64,000 bases of DNA from Rhodopseudomonas palustris (GCF_007005445.1 NZ_CP041387.1:3311001-3375000); one strand, 5' to 3'; positions 9,786 to 18,692 are shown, counted from the first letter of the stretch. Notes: a model not told the origin generated them from the sequence alone. Numbers and translations: made by a program.

Positions 9786-10241
9786 TTGACCGCACGATCT
9801 CGTGACCACGCGCTGCCGCAGCTCGCCGACTTCCCGTTCCGCCTCGCGGACAACGTCCGCTTCGCCGACCTCGATCCGAACAACCACGTCAACAACGCGG
9901 TTTACGCCAGTTATTTCGAGACCGGCCGGGTCACGCTGATGAAGGATCCGAACCACGGACTGATCCCGCCCGGACTATCCTGGGTGCTGGTCCGGCTCGA
10001 CATTCACTTCCGCAGCGAACTGCACTGGCCGGGCAAGATCGAGCTCGGGCTCGGCCTGGTCAAACTGGGGCGCACCTCGACGCATTTCGATCAGGTGGTG
10101 TTCTCAGAAGGCGTCTGCGTCGCCTCGGCGCGCGCCGTCACCGTGCTGGTCGACGAGACCAGCCGCAAGCCGGCGCCGCTGACCGAACAGATCATCGCCA
10201 ATCTGGCGCCGTGGTGGCGCCGCGGCATCGAACACGACTGA
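9786..10241 (+). CDS. Acyl-CoA thioesterase, 4HBT hotdog fold
   Basis: This 151-residue single hotdog domain is of the YbgC/FadM-like type. The sequence VRFADLDPNNHVNNAVYASYFETGR holds the 4-hydroxybenzoyl-CoA thioesterase motif with the catalytic Asp and the HVNN turn. LDIHFRSELHWPGKIELG is the expected central strand. The TTG at 9786 is chosen because GGAG lies 8 nt upstream at 9774-9777. A TTG at 9723 would add a poorly conserved, low-hydrophobicity tail and would lie before the likely promoter. It should hydrolyse an acyl-CoA in the cytoplasm; the substrate is unknown. Confidence 0.8.
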   Translation: MTARSRDHALPQLADFPFRLADNVRFADLDPNNHVNNAVYASYFETGRVTLMKDPNHGLIPPGLSWVLVRLDIHFRSELHWPGKIELGLGLVKLGRTSTHFDQVVFSEGVCVASARAVTVLVDETSRKPAPLTEQIIANLAPWWRRGIEHD

Positions 10242-10313
10242 TACTCGAGCGGTCCTACCTCGAATCGGATCGGGACCGCGCTTCGGCGTGCTCACAACGA
10301 AGACGCCGATCAA

Positions 10314-10355
10314 TAAGAGAGCCGCCGCGCAGCAGTCCGCGCGACGGCTCTCTTA
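10314..10355. terminator. Convergent-gene hairpin terminator
   Basis: Perfect 11-bp arms TAAGAGAGCCG (10314-10324) and CGGCTCTCTTA (10345-10355) lie between the convergent thioesterase and ferredoxin genes. The U-tract is short, so termination may be moderate in both directions. Confidence 0.7.
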
Positions 10356-10371
10356 TAGCAGATAGCTGAAT

Positions 10372-10692
10372 TCAGGCCTGGCGTTCGGGCGTGGTGACGA
10401 TCAGCCCGTCGAGCTCGTTCGAAACCTTGATCTGGCACGACAGCCGAGAATTCGGGCGGACATCGTAGCCGAAATCGAGCATGTCCTCTTCCATCGGGGA
10501 CGGGCCGCCGACCTTCTCGCGCCAGGCTTCGTCGACATAGACGTGGCAGGTCGCGCAGGCGCAGGCGCCGCCGCATTCTGCCTCGACGCCGGGAATGGCG
10601 TTGCGGATCGCCGCTTCCATCACCGTCGCGCCTTCCTCGACTTCGACAGTGCGGGTTTCACCGGTGTGATCAACGAAGTGAATCTTGGCCAT
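10372..10692 (-). CDS. 2Fe-2S ferredoxin, adrenodoxin/Isc type
   Basis: This 106-residue protein is the usual length for vertebrate-type ferredoxins. Cluster ligands are Cys40, Cys46, Cys49 and Cys86 in the C-x5-C-x2-C...C pattern, with an extra Cys44. The acidic interaction helix [11 protein letters not shown] is present. R. palustris carries such ferredoxins (palustrisredoxins) that feed cytochrome P450s or FeS assembly. This one could be reduced by the FNR encoded at 8597-9625, but there is no P450 in the window. A strong dyad (10731-10748) sits 39 bp upstream of the ATG. Confidence 0.9.
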   Translation of the reverse strand: MAKIHFVDHTGETRTVEVEEGATVMEAAIRNAIPGVEAECGGACACATCHVYVDEAWREKVGGPSPMEEDMLDFGYDVRPNSRLSCQIKVSNELDGLIVTTPERQA

Positions 10693-10730
10693 GATTGCTC
10701 GTCGGACGCTTTGCTCGTTTTATGAATTAT

Positions 10731-10748
10731 GGACTGACGCGCCAGTCC
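10731..10748. promoter_or_regulatory. 18-bp dyad operator upstream of the ferredoxin gene
   Basis: GGACTG and CAGTCC arms surround a near-palindromic ACGCGC core, 39-56 bp before the ferredoxin start. The size and symmetry suit a dimeric helix-turn-helix repressor such as a TetR-family protein. No regulator gene is adjacent, so the assignment is inference. Confidence 0.45.
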
Positions 10749-10788
10749 TATAGCGTCTCGGCCGGCGTTCCGCCAGCCGTCGCGCCTT

Positions 10789-11178
10789 TCAAAAGCCGGG
10801 GCGGGACGGCTTGACGCGGTCGTCGATCGCGGCGCGGGCGTGGTCGACCGCAGCTTCCAGCACGGCGAGCGGTTCCGCGGCGTCCTCGCCGCGGCGCAGT
10901 GCATCTTCGACACCGGCGGCGGCGTCCGCCACTGCGAACGCGCCGATCGAGCGGGCCGAGCCTTTCAACGTGTGGGCGAGTGCCGCGGCATCGGCCGGCC
11001 ACGACGCCAGCAGCGCCATCAGGCTGGCGGCCTGGGCGGTGAACAGCAACAGCACTTCACGCTCGAGCGCGGCGTCGCCGAGCGTCATCTTTTGGAGATG
11101 CGCGTCGTCGATCGGCTCGAAATCCGGAACCAGCGGCGGCGATGGCATCCATTCGATCCGTTCGACCTGTAGTGGCAC
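10789..11178 (-). CDS. Histidine phosphotransfer (Hpt) domain protein
   Basis: This 129-residue protein is a single Hpt domain. The motif ALAHTLKGSARSIGA gives phosphoacceptor His69 followed by the KGSA turn of the four-helix bundle. The start is GTG at 11178, with AGGTGA a few bases upstream. No histidine kinase or response regulator is nearby, so it is an orphan phosphorelay module. It is divergent from the GPR-like gene and shares the 411-bp region that contains CtrA-type sites. A link to the CckA-ChpT-CtrA pathway is a guess: ChpT itself is a dimeric pseudo-kinase, not an Hpt monomer. Confidence 0.85.
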   Translation of the reverse strand: MPLQVERIEWMPSPPLVPDFEPIDDAHLQKMTLGDAALEREVLLLFTAQAASLMALLASWPADAAALAHTLKGSARSIGAFAVADAAAGVEDALRRGEDAAEPLAVLEAAVDHARAAIDDRVKPSRPGF

Positions 11179-11589
11179 GTCTCACCTCGGGACAGAATTG
11201 CGGTTTTCCACATCTGGGCAATCCAGGCCGGGAAGCGAACCACGAGTCTGGTTAACGCATTCTTGCCGGTGCAGGTGCACCGTTTTGGGACAACGTCGCG
11301 AATTTGCCGCTCTGATGTCGCTAAAATGCCACCGTTACCGTTCGGCCAGGTAGGATTTTTCCGTTCTCCGAAGGGCTTAGCCCCCGATGCCGTTAACGAT
11401 GATTAAGAAAGTCTTAATCCGAACCATTTCATTCGCGGCATCCAGCCAATAGGATGTTTCAGGAAGTGGCGGACAAAAGCGCGGTGGGAATGGGGTTCAA
11501 CTTCGCCGTGCTGGGGGAGCACCGAGGGGCCTGTCTGCGGTCTCCACTGAACCGACGTCCCCGGATGCGTAACAAGGGCGTAAATCAAG
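11179..11589. other. Divergent regulatory region, hpt / gpr-like gene
   Basis: This 411-bp stretch has no convincing gene. It holds three TTAA half-sites at 11393-11417, a lone TTAAC at 11252, and a GGTGCA-GG-TGCACC dyad at 11268-11281. Short frames here, such as minus 11403-11615, run into the gpr-like start and look fortuitous. Confidence 0.6.
11393..11419. promoter_or_regulatory. CtrA-type binding sites (TTAA-N6-TTAA-N7-TTAA)
   Basis: TTAA at 11403-11406 and TTAA at 11414-11417 are separated by exactly 7 nt, the CtrA consensus spacing. They lie within a perfect GATTAAGA-AAG-TCTTAATC palindrome (11401-11419). A third TTAAC (11393) lies 6 nt further up. The site ends 170 bp before the GPR-like ATG. 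TTAA is rare in this GC-rich DNA, so the cluster is unlikely to be chance. Confidence 0.65.
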
Positions 11590-14500
11590 ATGGCGAACAA
11601 TCCCAAGAAGATCAAAGATCCGACCGAAGTCGCGCTGTCGGCGATTCAGGAAGCCCTGAATATCCCCGATGCGCCGCCGGCCGGTGACGATCAGGGCGAC
11701 CGGCCCAAGGAAAGTGTGCCAGTTTCGGACACCGAGCCCAGCTTCTCCGATCTGCCCGAGCTGGCCGCCGAGCCTCGGATCGCGCCGCCGGCGCCGAGCT
11801 TCGAGCCGGCCGCCGAACGCAATTTCGCCAGCCGCCCCGCCAACGACGACCGCGAAACCATCGGCCAATTGCTGCAGTCGCTGCAAAAGGGCCGCACCAC
11901 CCGCAACGTCTACACGATCGCGTCGATTTTCGCCGGCGTCTGGGTGTTCGGCGGCATCGTGCTGACCATCAGCTTCCTGCCGTCGCTGCAGGCCGTGATC
12001 GGCCAGGGCAGCGGCGGCGTGCTGGCGCTGGCCGGCCTGCTCGCGCTGTTTTTCGCCCCGGTGATGCTGTTCTATTTCCTCGCCAGCCTCGCCTGGCGCG
12101 GCCAGGAACTGCGGATGATCGCCCAGTCGATGGCGCAGGTCGCGATCCGGTTTTCCGAACCCGAAATCGCCGCCAGCGACTCGGTGGTGACCGTCGGTCA
12201 GGCGATCCGCCGCGAGGTCGCCGCGATGGGCGACGGCGTCGAGCGCGCGATCGCGCGTGCCAGCGAACTCGAAGCCCTGGTCGCCAACGAAGTGTCGGCG
12301 CTGGAGCGCGCCTATTCGGACAACGAAGTGCGCATTCGCGCGCTGCTGCAGGACATCGCGCATCAGCGCGACAATCTGGTCGGCCAGGCCGAGCAGGTCC
12401 GCAGCGCGATTTCCGGCGTGCAGATCGACCTGCGCCACGACATCGCGCTGATTTCGGACGCGATCGCCAGCCGCGTCGACGAAGTCGCCAAGAGCATCAC
12501 CAGCGCGCTGGAAGAGCGCGGCGCCCACATCACCAGCGCGCTCGGCCACGCCGGTGACAACATGATTCTGGCGCTCGGCGAGCGCGGCGGCGAACTGCTC
12601 GACCGCCTCGAGGAGGCCAGTGCCGAGACCACCCGCGCGGTGCTCGACGCCAGCGAGCGGCTGACCACCAGCCTCAACTTCAAGACCGGCCACGTCCACG
12701 CCGAGTTCGTCGAACTCGCCGATCGCGTCCACGACATGATGAACGAGCGGCTCGACCGCATCACCACCGACTTCGAGCAGCGTTCGTCAACCATCATCGA
12801 CGGCATCTCGGAGCGCACCGAGCAGGTGCAGGATTCTCTGAAGAACTCCGGCGACTCGCTGCTGCTCGAACTCGAGCTGCGCAGCACCGATCTGGTCAGC
12901 AAGATCGACGACGCCGGCCATCGCCTCGCCGACCAGATCCTGACCAGCGGCGACAAGGCGAGCGAAGCGCTCGACGTCACCGTCAACACCCTGGTCTCCA
13001 AGGTGGTCAGCCAGACCGAAGCCACCCACGACACGCTCAGCATCCAGATCAGCGCGTTCGACGATCTGGTGAAGCAGCAGGGCACCGAGCTCGCCGAGAA
13101 GTTCGCGCGCGACAGCGGCACGCTCGGCGCGCTGATCACCCGTCACATCTCCGAATTCGACCGCACCGTGAAGACGTTCGGCGGCGAGATCGTCGAGCGG
13201 ATGGGCCAGCGCACCCAGGACATTAACGACACCCTGAAGACCTACGTCGACAATTTCGACCAGCGCGTCGCAACCGGCTCCGGCGAGATCACCGCGCGGC
13301 TGGACGATCGCCTGCACCAGTTCGAAACCCTGTTCGACACCCGCGTCGGCAGCCTCGACGGCGCGATCGACAACCGCCTCAAGGCGCTCGACGACACCGT
13401 CGGCAATCACCTCAACTCGCTCGAACGCATCCTCGACACCCGCACCGAAGCGGTCTCCGGCAACATCGACGGCCGGATCGAGAAGCTCGCCTCGACGCTG
13501 TCGACCGGCGCCGCCAATGCGGTGGAGGCGATCGACTCGCGGATCGTGCAGCTCAGCACCACGTTGTCGACCGGTACGTCGAGCGCCGCCGAGATCATCG
13601 ACGGCCGGATCGCGACGCTGACCACCACGCTGTCGACCGGCGCGGCGAACGCAGCCGAACTGATCGACGACCGCATCACCACGCTCACCACGACGCTGTC
13701 GACCGGCGCGGTGCAGGCGATCGAGGCGATCGACTCGCGGCTGACCCACCTCACCCACTCGCTCACCGACGGCACCGCCCAGGCGATCGACGCGATCGAT
13801 CACCGCATCGGCGCGGTCACCGAGACCATCGACAGCCGCACCGCCAATCTCAGCGCCACCGTCAGCGCGCGCTTCCAGGAGATCCACGACGGCCTCGAAA
13901 ACCGCGTCACCGCGGTGATCAACGACGTCGACCTCCGGGTGTCGCAGTTCGAGGACCTGCTCGGCTCGCGGATCGAAGCCGTCGCCGGCCGGTTCGAGAG
14001 CAGCGGACGCGAGGCCAGCGAGCTGTTGATGGCCCGCGCCGAAGAGCTGTCGCTCGGCATCAAGACCAACGTCGCCGACGCCGAACGCACGCTCACCAGC
14101 CTGGTGGTCAGCACCGGCGACACCATCCGCAGCAGCACCCAGTCGGCCCGCGAATCCATGCTGTCGGTGTCGACCGACGTCGGCGCCCAGTTGCAGGTCA
14201 CTTCGGCGGAGATCGAGCGTGCCCTCACCTCGGTCGGTACCACCGCCGCCGCGACCGTGGTGTCGAGCGCGACCGAGGCCCAGGCCAAGCTGACCATGGT
14301 GTCGACCGAAGCAGCGATGCAGTTCCGCTCGCTGTCCGACGATATCGAACGCACCCTGTCGGCGGCCGGCACCGCGACCGCCGCGACCGTGCTGGCCGGC
14401 GCCCGCGAGGCCCAGACCACGCTGGTCGCGACCTCGACCGATGTCACCAACCAGGTGAAGTCGCTGACGTCCGACATCGAGCGCACCCTGAGCGAGGTCG

Positions 14501-17500
14501 GCGGCAACGCCGCGGCGTCGCTGCTCGGCAGTGCCCGCGAGGCGCAGAGCACGCTTACCACCACGTCGACCGACGTCGTTGCCCAGGTGAAGTCGCTCGC
14601 CTCTGAGATCGAGCGCAGCCTGACGGAGGCCGGCGGCTCCACCGCGGCATCGGTGCTGGTCAGCGCCCGCGAGGCGCAATCCGCCCTCACCACCACCTCC
14701 ACCGAAGTCGCCAATCAGGTGAAGTCGCTGGCCATCGACATCGAACGCACCCTCACCGGTGCCGGCGACACCACCTCGGCCTCGGTGCTGGCGAGCGCCC
14801 GCGAAGCCCACGCCACCCTGGTGTCGGCATCGTCCGAGGTCACCGGCCAGATCCGTTCGCTGTCGACCGACATCGAACGCACACTTTACGCAGCCGGCAA
14901 CGCCACCGCCGAAGCCGTGCTCAGCGGCGCGCGCGCCGCGCAGTCGACCCTGGTCTCGGCTTCGGAAGAGACCTCCGACAAGGTCAAGGCGCTGAGTGCG
15001 GAGGTTCAGCGCACGCTGCTCGAAGCCGGCACCACGACCGCCGATGCGATCGTCGCCGGTGCCCGCGAGGCACAGTCCACGCTGGTCGCCGCGTCGTCGG
15101 AAACCACCAGCCAGGTGACGACGCTGACCGCAGACGTCGAACGCCGGCTATCCGCCTCCGGCGCCAGCACGATCGAGACCATCTTGGCCGGTGCGCGTGA
15201 AGCGCAGAACACCCTGGTGGCGACCTCGACCGAGGCCGCCAACCAGGTCAAGTCGCTGGCCAGCGACGTCGAGCGCACGCTCACGGCTGCCGGCAGCGCG
15301 ACCGCCGGTGCCCTGCTCGCCAGTGCGCGCGAAGTCCAGACCACCTTGGTTTCGACCGCGACCGAATCCGCCGACCAGGTCCGCTCGATCGCCGCCGATG
15401 TCGAGCGCACCCTCGTCGCCACCGGCCGCAGCACCGCGGACTCCATCCTGGCCGGCGCCCGCGAGGCCCAGACCACGCTGGCGGCCGCATCGGGCGAAGC
15501 CGCCAACCACGTCAAGTCGCTGGCGGTCGACGTCGAGCGCACGCTGACCGGCGTCGGCGCCGCGACTGCATCCACCATCCTCGACAGCGCCCGCCAGGTG
15601 CAGGCCGCGCTGACCTCGAGCACGGTCGACGCCGCCGGCCAGATCAAGGCGATCTCCGCCGAGATCGAGCAGACGCTGTCGAACGTCACCAGCAACACCA
15701 CCGACCACATCCAGGCCAGTGCGTCCGCAGCCCAGGCCACGCTGGTGGCGATGTCCAACGAGGTCAGCGCCAAGATCAAGTCGACCTCGGCCGACGTCGA
15801 ACGGTCTGTGTTCGCCGCCAGCGGCAGCTTCGGATCGACGATTTCGGCCAAGAGCGAGGAGATCGTCGGCTACGTGCAGCAGCAGGCCGAACGGCTGTCG
15901 CAGATCATCGACGGCAAGCGCGGCGTGCTGGTCGAAGCCATCACCGGCAAGACCAGCCAGCTCACCGTCGAGATCGACCGCGTCACCGCCGATGCGCTGA
16001 ACGCCATCGAGGTCCGCGGCAAGACCTTCTCGAACTCGATCCTGACCAATGGCACCGAAGTTGCCCGCTCGATCACCGGCGCGGGCGATCTGGCCACCAA
16101 CGCGATCAACAAATCGCTCAAGGATCTCGACCTCGCGTCGCGGTCGGCGATCGAACAGTCGCGCCAGGTCTCGGTCACCGCCGTCACCGAAATGCAGGAG
16201 ACCAGCAAGATCCTGCGCACCGACACGGTGGCGCTGTTCGAGCGGCTGCGTGAAGGCAACATCCTGTTGCAGGAAGTGCTGACCGGCGCCCACGAGAACC
16301 TCAACTCGCTGGAGCGCGCGCTGGTCACCCGGGTCGCCGACTTCGTCACCACCATGAACGAGGTCAACGCCCGCAGCGGTGCCGCGACTCAGACGCTGGA
16401 AGACCAGCTCACCGGCTTCCACGCTAAGACCGCCAAGGCGCTGGAAGATCTCGGCGCGCTGTCGGCGCAGTTCGAGGCTCACGGCCACGCTTTGGCCGAG
16501 GCGGCCGACCTGCTCGAGCACAGCAACCGTGCGGCGTCGAGCTCGGTGAGCGATCGCAGGGAGGCGCTGGAATCGCTGGTGACCACCCTCGATCTGCGCA
16601 CCACCGATCTCGACCAGCGGCTCGGCCGGTTCACCAGCCTGCTGGATGAATCGCTCGCCGCCGCCGAGGAGCGCGCCCGCGACATCGCGCGGATCGTCGC
16701 CGAAACCGCCGGCGCCGGCTCGGCCAGCATCTCGCAGCAGTTCGAAGCGGTGCGCAGCGCCGCCGAGCACGAGCGCCGCCTCACCGTCGAGGCGATGCAT
16801 CAGGTGTATCAGCAGGGCACGCAGGAAGCCGACGCGCTGTTCAAGCAATCGGCCGATCGCTTCACCTCGATCGTCCAGGGCATCAAGCAGATGGCCGCCG
16901 AGATGCACCACGAGCTCGAATCCACCCGCGAGGAGCTGCGCCGCGGCGTGCTGGAAATCCCGCAGGAGGCAGCCGAGAGCACCGCGCAGATGCGCAAGGT
17001 GATCGTCGACCAGATCGAAGCGCTGGCCGAACTCAACCGCATCGTCGCCCGCCATGGCCGCGGCATGGATGTGGTGACGCCGACCCGCGCCGCCGCCGCC
17101 CCCCGCGAGGCGGAGCCGGTGCTGGCCGCCGCCGGCAGCGGACGAGCCGAAACGGTCGCCGCCCGCCCGGCTTCACGAGGCCGCGACTCCAGCGCCGCGA
17201 CGCTGCCGCCGCCGGACCTCGGCCTGCCGGCCGGGCCGCGCCGCACCGAAGCGCCGCCGGTCGCGCCCGGCAACGCCGACCAGGGCCGTGACGGCTGGCT
17301 GTCGGAGCTGCTGAACCGCGCCGACACCAGCGCCGAGCGCGAACCGCCGCGCAGCCGCGCCGCCCAGCAATCCCAGGCTGCGATGAGCGGCAATCCGCTG
17401 GAATCGCTGTCGCTCGACATCGGCCGGCTGATGGACCGCAACCTCGCGCTGGAAATGTGGGAGCGCTATCAGCGCGGTGAGGCGAAGTCCTTCACCAAGC

Positions 17501-17727
17501 GGCTGTACACCCCGGCCGGCCAGAAGGCGTTCGACGAGGTCGCCCGCAAGTATCGCAGCGACCGCAGCTTCAAGCAGACCGTCGACCGCTACATCGCCGA
17601 GTTCGAGCGCCTGCTCGACGAGGTCGCCCGCGACGACAACGCCCCGCAGGCGCTGCGCGGCCACCTCGCCTCCGAGACCGGTCTGGTCTACACGCTGCTG
17701 GCTCACGCGGCGGGGCGGCTGGGATAA
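11590..17727 (+). CDS. Giant coiled-coil GPR-like (growth pole ring) apolipoprotein-like protein
   Basis: The protein has 2045 residues. A ~105-residue acidic/Pro-rich N-terminus is followed by two transmembrane helices (about 106-132 and 144-172). Some 1700 residues of uninterrupted amphipathic helix follow, then a Pro/Ala linker (~1830-1930) and a compact C-terminal domain (~1945-2045: LALEMWERYQRGEAKSFTKRLY). The helix includes five 22-residue repeats and twelve exact-period 44-residue repeats, the apolipoprotein A/E periodicity. Length, topology and C-terminus match the Agrobacterium growth pole ring protein GPR, which forms a ring at the growing pole in Rhizobiales. A role in polar or budding growth at the inner membrane is therefore likely. 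CtrA-type sites upstream fit cell-cycle control. Transcription ends at the hairpin at 17778-17803. Confidence 0.75.
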   Translation: MANNPKKIKDPTEVALSAIQEALNIPDAPPAGDDQGDRPKESVPVSDTEPSFSDLPELAAEPRIAPPAPSFEPAAERNFASRPANDDRETIGQLLQSLQKGRTTRNVYTIASIFAGVWVFGGIVLTISFLPSLQAVIGQGSGGVLALAGLLALFFAPVMLFYFLASLAWRGQELRMIAQSMAQVAIRFSEPEIAASDSVVTVGQAIRREVAAMGDGVERAIARASELEALVANEVSALERAYSDNEVRIRALLQDIAHQRDNLVGQAEQVRSAISGVQIDLRHDIALISDAIASRVDEVAKSITSALEERGAHITSALGHAGDNMILALGERGGELLDRLEEASAETTRAVLDASERLTTSLNFKTGHVHAEFVELADRVHDMMNERLDRITTDFEQRSSTIIDGISERTEQVQDSLKNSGDSLLLELELRSTDLVSKIDDAGHRLADQILTSGDKASEALDVTVNTLVSKVVSQTEATHDTLSIQISAFDDLVKQQGTELAEKFARDSGTLGALITRHISEFDRTVKTFGGEIVERMGQRTQDINDTLKTYVDNFDQRVATGSGEITARLDDRLHQFETLFDTRVGSLDGAIDNRLKALDDTVGNHLNSLERILDTRTEAVSGNIDGRIEKLASTLSTGAANAVEAIDSRIVQLSTTLSTGTSSAAEIIDGRIATLTTTLSTGAANAAELIDDRITTLTTTLSTGAVQAIEAIDSRLTHLTHSLTDGTAQAIDAIDHRIGAVTETIDSRTANLSATVSARFQEIHDGLENRVTAVINDVDLRVSQFEDLLGSRIEAVAGRFESSGREASELLMARAEELSLGIKTNVADAERTLTSLVVSTGDTIRSSTQSARESMLSVSTDVGAQLQVTSAEIERALTSVGTTAAATVVSSATEAQAKLTMVSTEAAMQFRSLSDDIERTLSAAGTATAATVLAGAREAQTTLVATSTDVTNQVKSLTSDIERTLSEVGGNAAASLLGSAREAQSTLTTTSTDVVAQVKSLASEIERSLTEAGGSTAASVLVSAREAQSALTTTSTEVANQVKSLAIDIERTLTGAGDTTSASVLASAREAHATLVSASSEVTGQIRSLSTDIERTLYAAGNATAEAVLSGARAAQSTLVSASEETSDKVKALSAEVQRTLLEAGTTTADAIVAGAREAQSTLVAASSETTSQVTTLTADVERRLSASGASTIETILAGAREAQNTLVATSTEAANQVKSLASDVERTLTAAGSATAGALLASAREVQTTLVSTATESADQVRSIAADVERTLVATGRSTADSILAGAREAQTTLAAASGEAANHVKSLAVDVERTLTGVGAATASTILDSARQVQAALTSSTVDAAGQIKAISAEIEQTLSNVTSNTTDHIQASASAAQATLVAMSNEVSAKIKSTSADVERSVFAASGSFGSTISAKSEEIVGYVQQQAERLSQIIDGKRGVLVEAITGKTSQLTVEIDRVTADALNAIEVRGKTFSNSILTNGTEVARSITGAGDLATNAINKSLKDLDLASRSAIEQSRQVSVTAVTEMQETSKILRTDTVALFERLREGNILLQEVLTGAHENLNSLERALVTRVADFVTTMNEVNARSGAATQTLEDQLTGFHAKTAKALEDLGALSAQFEAHGHALAEAADLLEHSNRAASSSVSDRREALESLVTTLDLRTTDLDQRLGRFTSLLDESLAAAEERARDIARIVAETAGAGSASISQQFEAVRSAAEHERRLTVEAMHQVYQQGTQEADALFKQSADRFTSIVQGIKQMAAEMHHELESTREELRRGVLEIPQEAAESTAQMRKVIVDQIEALAELNRIVARHGRGMDVVTPTRAAAAPREAEPVLAAAGSGRAETVAARPASRGRDSSAATLPPPDLGLPAGPRRTEAPPVAPGNADQGRDGWLSELLNRADTSAEREPPRSRAAQQSQAAMSGNPLESLSLDIGRLMDRNLALEMWERYQRGEAKSFTKRLYTPAGQKAFDEVARKYRSDRSFKQTVDRYIAEFERLLDEVARDDNAPQALRGHLASETGLVYTLLAHAAGRLG
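13465..13794 (+). repeat. Five tandem 66-bp repeats inside the GPR-like gene
   Basis: Five in-frame 22-codon units (residues 626-735) follow the pattern ID-x-R-I-x4-TLSTGA-x-x-A-x-x, with weaker copies on both sides. Each unit equals two 11-residue helical turns, the apolipoprotein 22-mer. Confidence 0.85.
14212..15795 (+). repeat. Twelve tandem 132-bp repeats inside the GPR-like gene
   Basis: Twelve units of exactly 44 codons (residues 875-1402) have the consensus (I/V)ERTL-x-x-AG-x-x-TA-x4-L-x-x-AREAQ-x-TL, then STE-x-x-NQVKSL-x-x-(D/E). A degenerate thirteenth starts at 15796. No indel breaks the period. 44 is twice the 22-residue unit found at 13465-13794. Confidence 0.9.
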
Positions 17728-17777
17728 GACAGCGCCTGCCCGCGGCTCGGGCAGCGGGGTCAGCTATCAACGAGCAG

Positions 17778-17803
17778 AGCGGGGGCCGGTGGTCCCCGCT
17801 TTT
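17778..17803 (+). terminator. Intrinsic terminator after the GPR-like gene
   Basis: The stem AGCGGGG/CCCCGCT with a 9-nt loop is followed by TTT and then CGTTT, 50 bp past the stop codon on the plus strand. Confidence 0.75.
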
Positions 17804-17891
17804 CGTTTGGCGTTGTGGAAGCGGTGTAGCACCGCTATCTCACGTCGAGACGCTCCCCAGTTTCTGGCCCGCATCAAGTCTGGGACACACC

Positions 17892-18692
17892 ATGCCTTCC
17901 GAACCCCGCTCACCTCGCCTCGCCGTTCTGATCGATGCCGACAACGCATCCGCCAAGATCGCCGACGGGCTGTTCGAAGAGATCGCGAAGATCGGTGAAG
18001 CCAGCGTTCGCCGGATCTACGGCGACTTCTCCACCCAGCGCTCGAAGGGCTGGGCCGATATTCTGGCGAAACACGCCATCATTCCGCAGCAACAGTTCGC
18101 CTACACGACGGGGAAGAACGCATCCGACATCACGCTGGTGATCGATGCGATGGACCTGCTTCACAGCGGCCGTTTCGATGGCTTCTGCCTGGTTTCGTCC
18201 GACAGCGACTTCACCCGTCTCGCCTCCCGGATTCGCGAGCAAGGCGTCGACGTGTTCGGCTTCGGCGAACAGAAAACCCCGGAGAGTTTCCGGCAGGCGT
18301 GCCGGCGCTTCGTCTACACCGAGAACTTGATCGCCGGAGCGGCCGACAGCAAGGGCACGGCGTCGGCTGCGAAACCGCTTCAGCCGCCGAGCGCAGCCAC
18401 ACCGATCATCGAACGGGTGATCAAGCAGATGGAAAGCGAAGACGGCTGGGTGTCGCTCGGTGAAGTCGGCAAGCGCCTGTCCAATCTGGCGTCCGACTTC
18501 GATCCGAGAACCTTCGGCTTCCGCAAGCTGAGCGACCTGGTGCGAAAGACCAACGCGTTCGAGCTGGAGCAGCAGAACGGCCACTCGATGCGGATTCGCC
18601 TGAAACCGATCGACGCACCGGCCGCCAAGACGACGTCCCGGCGGAGGCGCTCCGCAAGACCGAACCCGCCTACGGGCGGCGCCAAGTCCTGA
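17892..18692 (+). CDS. NYN-domain ribonuclease-like protein with OST-HTH/LOTUS domain
   Basis: This 266-residue protein has two domains. The N-terminal NYN (DUF88/LabA-like, PIN-fold) domain has the acidic metal-binding residues in VLIDADNAS (13-21), in ASDITLVIDAMDLL and in VSSDSDFTRLASRIRE. The C-terminal OST-HTH/LOTUS winged helix (~174-240) reads VIKQMESEDGWVSLGEVGKRL and ends in FELEQQNGHSMRIRLKP. This arrangement is widespread in bacteria and is predicted to be an RNA-binding endoribonuclease. The target RNA and biological role are unknown. The gene stands alone after the terminator of the GPR-like gene. Confidence 0.85.
   Translation: MPSEPRSPRLAVLIDADNASAKIADGLFEEIAKIGEASVRRIYGDFSTQRSKGWADILAKHAIIPQQQFAYTTGKNASDITLVIDAMDLLHSGRFDGFCLVSSDSDFTRLASRIREQGVDVFGFGEQKTPESFRQACRRFVYTENLIAGAADSKGTASAAKPLQPPSAATPIIERVIKQMESEDGWVSLGEVGKRLSNLASDFDPRTFGFRKLSDLVRKTNAFELEQQNGHSMRIRLKPIDAPAAKTTSRRRRSARPNPPTGGAKS

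Noticed and set aside
11403..11615. Small minus-strand frame with a hydrophobic start in the hpt/gpr gap
   Set aside because: It overlaps the GPR-like start and has no ribosome site that I can support.
12787..14811. Long minus-strand frame opposite the GPR-like gene
   Set aside because: It mirrors the repeat structure of the plus-strand gene, lacks any domain, and arises from high GC codon bias.
14212..15795. Regular repeats resembling a CRISPR array
   Set aside because: The 132-bp units are continuous coding sequence with no spacers, and codon frame is kept.
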